Positions 5,955 to 9,682 of a DNA stretch of 9,682 nucleotides are shown here, one piece after another (position 1 is the stretch's first letter; each line of letters begins with the position of its first letter). The notes under the pieces were generated by a model. It searched no databases. It was not told where the DNA came from and saw only the letters and a program-made list of their open reading frames with translations. Source of the DNA: an uncultured Anaerovibrio sp. (GTDB lineage: Bacteria; Bacillota; Negativicutes; Selenomonadales; Selenomonadaceae); the NCBI GenBank assembly GCA_902785445.1, contig CACZYN010000095.1, positions 1 through 9,682 of the forward strand, read 5' to 3'. Made by a program: the position numbers and the translations under genes.

Positions 5955-6584
5955 TTACAAAGCTACTTCCATATATTGGGCATCGGCGACCGTCATGCTG
6001 CACTTGCCGGCAGTAAGGTCCGTCAGGGAAGCCTGTATGGCGTCCACATCCTGGGGCTCTATGAGGAGATTAACGGTAACCTTGTCGGTATAGGTGGTAT
6101 CGGTGGAACGGATATTGTTATTTCTTACCCAGTTTTCTACCGTTCCCAGCAGTGTGTAGTCCATTTCGGCTGACAAGGTACAGAAAGGCTTCACCTCTAC
6201 CTGGGGAGTAGCTTCCAGCCCCAAAGAGGCCGAATGATTGTAGGCCCTGATCAGACCACCGGCGCCCAGTTTTATGCCTCCAAAATAGCGGGTTACCACC
6301 ACAACCACATTGGTAAGCCCATGTTGCTTTATGGCTTCTAATATGGGATTGCCCGCGGTACCCCCTGGCTCACCGTCATCGTTGGATTTCTGCTGGCTGG
6401 AGTCCACGCCCAAGATCCAGGCGGAGCAATTGTGTCTGGCATCAAAGTGCTTCTTTTTTATGCTTTGAACGAATTCCCGGGCAGCGGTCTCATCCTCCAC
6501 ATGGGCTGTGTAGGTGTAGAACTTGGACTTCTGGATTTCGTAATAAGCTGTTCCATAATCAGAGGTCGTTTTATAGGGCTGCAT
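5955..6584 (-). CDS. yigZ: YigZ/YvyE family protein (IMPACT, UPF0029)
   Basis: A cytosolic protein of 209 residues, normal for the family, built from an N-terminal IMPACT/UPF0029 domain (about 15-125) and a C-terminal DUF1949-type domain (about 140-205). The diagnostic motifs are NDDGEPGGTAGNPIL (68-82) and VVVVTRYFGGIKLGAGGL (94-111). The eukaryotic homologue IMPACT regulates the kinase Gcn2. The bacterial role is not settled, although nucleic-acid binding and ribosome links have been proposed. ATG 6584-6582 is preceded by a strong GGAGGTGG (6596-6589). The start overlaps the stop of the upstream membrane-protein gene (TGATG), so translation is likely coupled. No clear terminator follows before the tRNA-Ser promoter. 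Confidence 0.95.
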   Translation of the reverse strand: MQPYKTTSDYGTAYYEIQKSKFYTYTAHVEDETAAREFVQSIKKKHFDARHNCSAWILGVDSSQQKSNDDGEPGGTAGNPILEAIKQHGLTNVVVVVTRYFGGIKLGAGGLIRAYNHSASLGLEATPQVEVKPFCTLSAEMDYTLLGTVENWVRNNNIRSTDTTYTDKVTVNLLIEPQDVDAIQASLTDLTAGKCSMTVADAQYMEVAL

Positions 6585-7240
6585 CAGTCCACCTCCGGGA
6601 TGGTAAGATTCTTCCTGAGAGTAGTAATTTCCGTGGCCGTAAACAGCATATCCGGAGCATTATGCAGCATGGCATCATTAAGGATCTGCACCTGCTGCTC
6701 ATGATCCTTGGCCGGCGTTTTTTCCGGGTCTGCCACCATTTTGGTGGCACGAATGGTTTTCAGCTGTGCCTCGGAATAATTCTTGGTTTTTTCCAATAGG
6801 GAAGTGGTCAGGTCATAGTTTGCATCATCAAGACTTATTGGTGGTGCCATCTTAAAAATCTCACTATTAAGGCTGGCCGAATCAGATTCCAAATTGGTCA
6901 GCTGCCGATAGGCTTCCGCCAAGGTGATTTTCTCTTCCCTGAAATCTTTCAGAATACGGTGATACAATACCCAGTAATAATCCACATTATCCATTTTTTT
7001 CTTATAGGTGGTGTACCAATCACCAAAGGCCTGTTGCTGGGCCGTAATGTGCCGTATGGTGGATTCGTCCATTTCGGCATTGTCATTGGCCGTAGAAAAG
7101 TAGGCATAGCCTAAAATGGATATGGCAGTAATCAGGGAAAAGCAGAAGGAATAAAACACAGGCCGGCTCTGAATGTTGCGTTCCAAAACCAATATGACAA
7201 GTATGAATATGATAATGGCACTAATGATAAGTAAAATCAT
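6584..7240 (-). CDS. Membrane-anchored protein of unknown function
   Basis: I do not recognise this 218-residue protein. It opens with a hydrophobic segment (about 2-19, MILLIISAIIIFILVILVL). A short basic loop (ERNIQSR) follows, then a second hydrophobic segment (about 30-48) and a hydrophilic, largely helical part (50-218) rich in Asp, Glu, Lys and Thr. No enzyme motif or cysteine pattern stands out. The start at ATG 7240 is chosen because GGAAGG (7253-7248) lies seven bases upstream. The in-frame ATG at 7255 has no Shine-Dalgarno and would fall at the predicted transcription start. The stop overlaps the yigZ start by one base, which implies one transcript and coupled translation. It is divergent from the ABC transporter gene. 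By the positive-inside rule the soluble part would probably be extracytoplasmic, but this is uncertain. Confidence 0.85.
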   Translation of the reverse strand: MILLIISAIIIFILVILVLERNIQSRPVFYSFCFSLITAISILGYAYFSTANDNAEMDESTIRHITAQQQAFGDWYTTYKKKMDNVDYYWVLYHRILKDFREEKITLAEAYRQLTNLESDSASLNSEIFKMAPPISLDDANYDLTTSLLEKTKNYSEAQLKTIRATKMVADPEKTPAKDHEQQVQILNDAMLHNAPDMLFTATEITTLRKNLTIPEVD

Positions 7241-7261
7241 GGTAATACCTTCCATTTAAAA

Positions 7262-7267
7262 ATTATA
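7262..7267 (-). promoter_or_regulatory. -10 element of the minus-strand membrane protein/yigZ operon
   Basis: A perfect TATAAT is read on the minus strand. The hexamer 17 bases upstream is a poor CAAATA (7290-7285). Transcription should start near 7255, leaving a leader of about 15 bases before ATG 7240 with its GGAAGG. This supports the shorter gene start. Confidence 0.6.
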
Positions 7268-7293
7268 CATGTGTATTCTATCATTATTTGCGG

Positions 7294-7299
7294 TATAAT
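7294..7299 (+). promoter_or_regulatory. -10 element of the ABC transporter gene
   Basis: A perfect TATAAT lies 32 bases before the TTG start at 7332. The -35 region around 7271-7277 (GTGTATT) is weak. The predicted start is near 7306. The Shine-Dalgarno GGAGGTG (7319-7325) then lies within a leader of about 26 bases. The opposite-strand TATAAT at 7262-7267 falls just beside this promoter's -35 region. Confidence 0.6.
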
Positions 7300-7331
7300 T
7301 AAAGGGCACGAGAATGTTGGAGGTGTAAGTA

Positions 7332-9044
7332 TTGCAAAAACGAGATATGGCGAAAAACGTATGGAGCATGATGCGATCCTACTGGAAGTCCGAAGAAAAA
7401 TGGTGGGCGCGGGGCATGCTTGCAGTTATTATCCTGCTCAGCTTGGGGCAGGTATATATGCTGGTATTGTTAAACGAGTGGTACAATGAATTCTACAATG
7501 TATTACAGAATTATGAGTATCCCAGCTTTTGGCCTTTAATCGGGGAATTTACAGCCATAGCTTTTATATACATTATAATGGCCGTTTACGCGATATATTT
7601 GCGGCAAATGCTCCAGATAAAATGGCGTACCTGGATGACCAGACATTACTTGCGAAGTTGGATGGCCAAGCAGGTTTACTATAAACTGCAGGTACTGAAG
7701 ACGGACATGGATAACCCGGACCAACGTATATCCGAGGATATTGATGCCTTTATAAATCTTACGTTGACGCTATTCTTGGGCTTCCTAAAGCAGCTCACTA
7801 CTTTATTGGCCTTCGTATTTGTGCTTTGGAATTTGTCCGGCATACTGGAAATACCTTTTGGCGAAACGGTATTGTCTGTGCCGGGGTATATGGTATTCCT
7901 GTGCTTAATCTATTCCACTTTGGGTACCTGGCTGGCCCACAAGGTTGGTCGCAAGCTGATTTCTCTTAATTATGACCAGCAGCGTTATGAGGCAGATTTC
8001 CGTTTTAATATGGTCAGGGTACGGGAAAACAGTGAAAGCATTGCCTTCTATCGGGGAGAGACTCCGGAAAACGAAGGCTTCGAAGATCGCTTTAAGCGAG
8101 TTATTACCAACTTCTGGGGCTTGATGAAGCGGACCAAGCTGCTTAATTTTTACATCAACGGTTATGGTCAGCTGGCCATTATTTTTCCTATTTTAATGGC
8201 AGCACCGAAATATTTTGCCGGAGAGATGCAATTAGGTGGCCTCATGCAGACCATCAGTGCCTTTGGCCGGGTTCAGGATGCTCTAAGTTATTTTGTTGAT
8301 TCCTACGATTCCATCGCCAAGTATGTGGCAGTTATTCGCCGTCTTAGCGGCTTTACCCAGCACATGGAAGAAGTGGATGCTCTGGAATCCAAATTCGTCA
8401 GAGCCAATAATACAGAAAATAAGCTGGCTTTGGAGAATATGGATGTGGATTTGCCAGAGGGTGATAAGCTCATTGAAAAGCTGCAGCTGGAGGTCCAGCC
8501 AGGTGAATACCTCCTTATCAGCGGTAAATCCGGCGCTGGTAAGAGTACCTTGCTAAGAGCTTTGGCGGAGCTTTGGCCATACGGCAGTGGTAAGATTTCC
8601 CTGCCGGATGAGTGGCGGGTAATGTTTTTGCCTCAACGTCCATATCTGCCTTTGGGCACCCTTAGGCAGTCCATTTATTATCCCCAGTCGGTACCGGAAG
8701 AGGAGACTGTTGATATAGGGAGCCTGCTGACGGAACTGGGTTTGGCGGCTTTGGTTGAAAAACTGGATACAGTGGATGATTGGAGCCGTATTTTGTCCTT
8801 GGGCGAGCAGCAACGCATTGCCTTTATTCGCATATTGCTCTTTAAGCCTCAATTGGTATTTTTGGATGAGTCCACCTCGGCCATGGATGAAGAGCTGGAG
8901 GCCAAGTCCTATGATCTGCTGAAGGAAAATTTGCCGGAAATGGCCGTGGTCAGTGTGGGACATCGCTCCAGTATTGTGGAACGGCATAATGTTATCCTGC
9001 GGCTTATTGGCAATGGGGCCTGGATGATTGAAAGGAAGAACTGA
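7332..9044 (+). CDS. ABC transporter, fused permease and ATPase, SbmA/BacA/YddA-like
   Basis: A half-transporter of 570 residues with an N-terminal membrane domain (ABC_membrane_2/SbmA_BacA type) and a C-terminal ATPase; it should work as a homodimer in the inner membrane. Hydrophobic segments lie near 29-47, 66-90, 143-168, 184-203 and 278-293. The EAA-like motif NPDQRI (128-133) and the block EADFRFNMVRVREN (220-233) are typical of the SbmA/BacA, YddA and peroxisomal ABCD group. The ATPase has Walker A GKSGAGKS (398-405), signature LSLGEQQR (488-495), Walker B LVFLDE (508-513) and switch His H544, all intact. Relatives move peptides, cobalamin or acyl substrates; the substrate here cannot be assigned. 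The TTG start at 7332 is chosen because GGAGG ends eight bases upstream; the nearest ATG, at 7347, is too far. A 95-residue membrane-protein gene starts 1 bp after its stop. Confidence 0.93.
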   Translation: MQKRDMAKNVWSMMRSYWKSEEKWWARGMLAVIILLSLGQVYMLVLLNEWYNEFYNVLQNYEYPSFWPLIGEFTAIAFIYIIMAVYAIYLRQMLQIKWRTWMTRHYLRSWMAKQVYYKLQVLKTDMDNPDQRISEDIDAFINLTLTLFLGFLKQLTTLLAFVFVLWNLSGILEIPFGETVLSVPGYMVFLCLIYSTLGTWLAHKVGRKLISLNYDQQRYEADFRFNMVRVRENSESIAFYRGETPENEGFEDRFKRVITNFWGLMKRTKLLNFYINGYGQLAIIFPILMAAPKYFAGEMQLGGLMQTISAFGRVQDALSYFVDSYDSIAKYVAVIRRLSGFTQHMEEVDALESKFVRANNTENKLALENMDVDLPEGDKLIEKLQLEVQPGEYLLISGKSGAGKSTLLRALAELWPYGSGKISLPDEWRVMFLPQRPYLPLGTLRQSIYYPQSVPEEETVDIGSLLTELGLAALVEKLDTVDDWSRILSLGEQQRIAFIRILLFKPQLVFLDESTSAMDEELEAKSYDLLKENLPEMAVVSVGHRSSIVERHNVILRLIGNGAWMIERKN

Positions 9045-9045
9045 T

Positions 9046-9333
9046 ATGCCGGGAATGCGCTACAGGGGATCCTTATACGAGACAACAAATAAAAAAGAAG
9101 CCATGTTTTCCAACGGGGAAAAGGCCGGAATGGCCTTATCCCTGGTGTTATTCCTCTTTGGCTTGGGCGATGGGGACATACCATTATGCTTCTTTACCGG
9201 GTCTTTTCTGATATACGAAGCTCATGTAGTGATGAAAAAGGCCAGAGGGAATAATGATTGGTTTATGTCCAATCTCTTTAAGGGAATGAGTATAGCAATG
9301 TTTTTTGGTTCCATTTTTATGGCAGTTTTTTAA
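9046..9333 (+). CDS. Small membrane protein coupled to the ABC transporter
   Basis: I do not recognise this 95-residue protein. It has a short polar N-terminus (1-28) and hydrophobic segments near 29-41, 46-63 and 80-95. Between the last two lies a basic-polar loop (MKKARGNNDWF), and the hydrophobic C-terminus ends in FMAVF. ATG 9046 is preferred over ATG 9028, which lies inside the ABC gene, because GGAAG (9034-9038) is seven bases upstream and only one base separates it from the ABC stop (TGATATG). The arrangement implies one message and coupled translation. An accessory or regulatory subunit of the transporter is possible, but nothing in the sequence proves it. The next element is an intrinsic terminator, so this is the last gene of the unit. 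Confidence 0.85.
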   Translation: MPGMRYRGSLYETTNKKEAMFSNGEKAGMALSLVLFLFGLGDGDIPLCFFTGSFLIYEAHVVMKKARGNNDWFMSNLFKGMSIAMFFGSIFMAVF

Positions 9334-9362
9334 AAAAATAGTAAAAAAAGACTAACTTTTTA

Positions 9363-9398
9363 ATAAAATCCTGCATTTATGCAGGATTTTATTTTTTT
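9363..9398 (+). terminator. Intrinsic terminator after the ABC transporter unit
   Basis: ATAAAATCCTGCAT (9363-9376) is the exact reverse complement of ATGCAGGATTTTAT (9379-9392). The innermost pairs must open to form the loop. Seven T (9392-9398) follow. It lies 29 bases after the stop of the small membrane protein and separates that unit from glgC. Confidence 0.93.
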
Positions 9399-9436
9399 AT
9401 ATAGAAGAAAAGAAACAACATACATTATTGCTATTT

Positions 9437-9442
9437 TATAAT
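9437..9442 (+). promoter_or_regulatory. -10 element upstream of glgC
   Basis: A perfect TATAAT lies 54 bases before the glgC ATG, after the preceding terminator. The -35 region (about 9413-9419) has no recognisable hexamer, so an activator may be required or another promoter may be used. The leader of about 45 bases shows no obvious hairpin. Confidence 0.5.
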
Positions 9443-9496
9443 GCAAAGGGGTAAAAGCACTTAACTGTTGCTAAAATTTAAGAAAGGGTGAGCTTT

Positions 9497-9682
9497 ATGG
9501 GTAAGACAAAATGTGTAGCCATGATTTTAGCTGGCGGGCAGGGTAGTCGGCTAGGGGCTTTAACTAAGAATATAGCCAAGCCAGCGGTTCCATTTGGCGG
9601 GAAATATCGCATAATCGATTTCCCTCTATCCAACTGCACTAATTCTGGTATTGATAAGGTAGGGGTACTTACTCAATACCGG
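9497..9682 (+). CDS. glgC: Glucose-1-phosphate adenylyltransferase, 5' part (runs off the window)
   Basis: Makes ADP-glucose from glucose 1-phosphate and ATP, the committed step of bacterial glycogen synthesis; cytosolic. Only the first 62 residues are in the window. They show the nucleotidyltransferase signature AGGQGSRLGALT (12-23), the conserved KPAVPFGGKYRIIDFPLSNC (28-47), NSGI and VLTQY, which match GlgC closely. A GlgC-related paralogue such as GlgD is less likely because the GGQGSRLG signature is intact. ATG 9497 has an AAAGGG Shine-Dalgarno eight bases upstream. It is separated from the ABC unit by a terminator and so probably begins its own glycogen operon beyond the edge. Confidence 0.93.
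   Translation, partial: MGKTKCVAMILAGGQGSRLGALTKNIAKPAVPFGGKYRIIDFPLSNCTNSGIDKVGVLTQYR

Noticed and set aside
5614..6003. Minus-strand open frame through tRNA-Ser
   Set aside because: It overlaps gltX, the tRNA and yigZ in another frame; the tRNA fold and the neighbouring genes explain the DNA.
1..9682. Mobile element, prophage, defence system or CRISPR array
   Set aside because: No integrase, transposase, nuclease or toxin-antitoxin gene, and no direct-repeat array, is visible. Both tRNA genes are intact and I see no repeated tRNA 3' end that would mark an att site.

Overview
The window reads as chromosomal DNA of a low-to-medium GC bacterium of Firmicutes type, most likely a Negativicutes (Selenomonadales-like) anaerobe. 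This placement is an inference from three things: the tpiA-gpmI glycolytic pair, the NifU-like scaffold/GGGtGRT gene pair (from memory a feature of anaerobic Firmicutes), and protein similarity recalled without a search. Shine-Dalgarno sites are strong, and two genes are best read from TTG start codons. No transposase, integrase, CRISPR array or phage gene is visible. Most of the window is housekeeping DNA with a few unusual details.

Left part, plus strand (1-4052): the 3' part of tpiA and a complete gpmI lie 17 bp apart. A 105-bp gap with a GC-rich hairpin follows. Then comes a NifU-like Fe-S scaffold gene with an internal deletion that breaks its frame, and an intact GGGtGRT-family gene of unknown function. 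A long intrinsic terminator closes this block and faces a second terminator from the opposite strand.

Middle part, minus strand (4071-7240), in transcription order: a two-helix membrane-anchored protein of unknown function, translationally coupled to yigZ (IMPACT family); tRNA-Ser(CGA) with its own promoter; a terminator-like hairpin pressed against the Shine-Dalgarno of gltX; gltX; and tRNA-Glu(CUC) with a near-perfect promoter and its own terminator. gltX thus sits between two tRNA genes, one of which encodes the substrate of its product.

Right part, plus strand (7262-9682): a compact divergent promoter region drives the unknown membrane protein leftwards and an SbmA/BacA/YddA-type ABC exporter-fold protein rightwards. 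A 95-residue membrane protein starts 1 bp after the ABC gene, and an intrinsic terminator follows. After a 98-bp leader with a TATAAT element, the 5' end of glgC (glycogen synthesis) runs off the window.

The points most worth a second look are the out-of-frame deletion that removes the expected central Cys motif of the Fe-S scaffold gene while its GGGtGRT partner stays intact, the ABC transporter plus small membrane protein pair, and the hairpin between tRNA-Ser and gltX.
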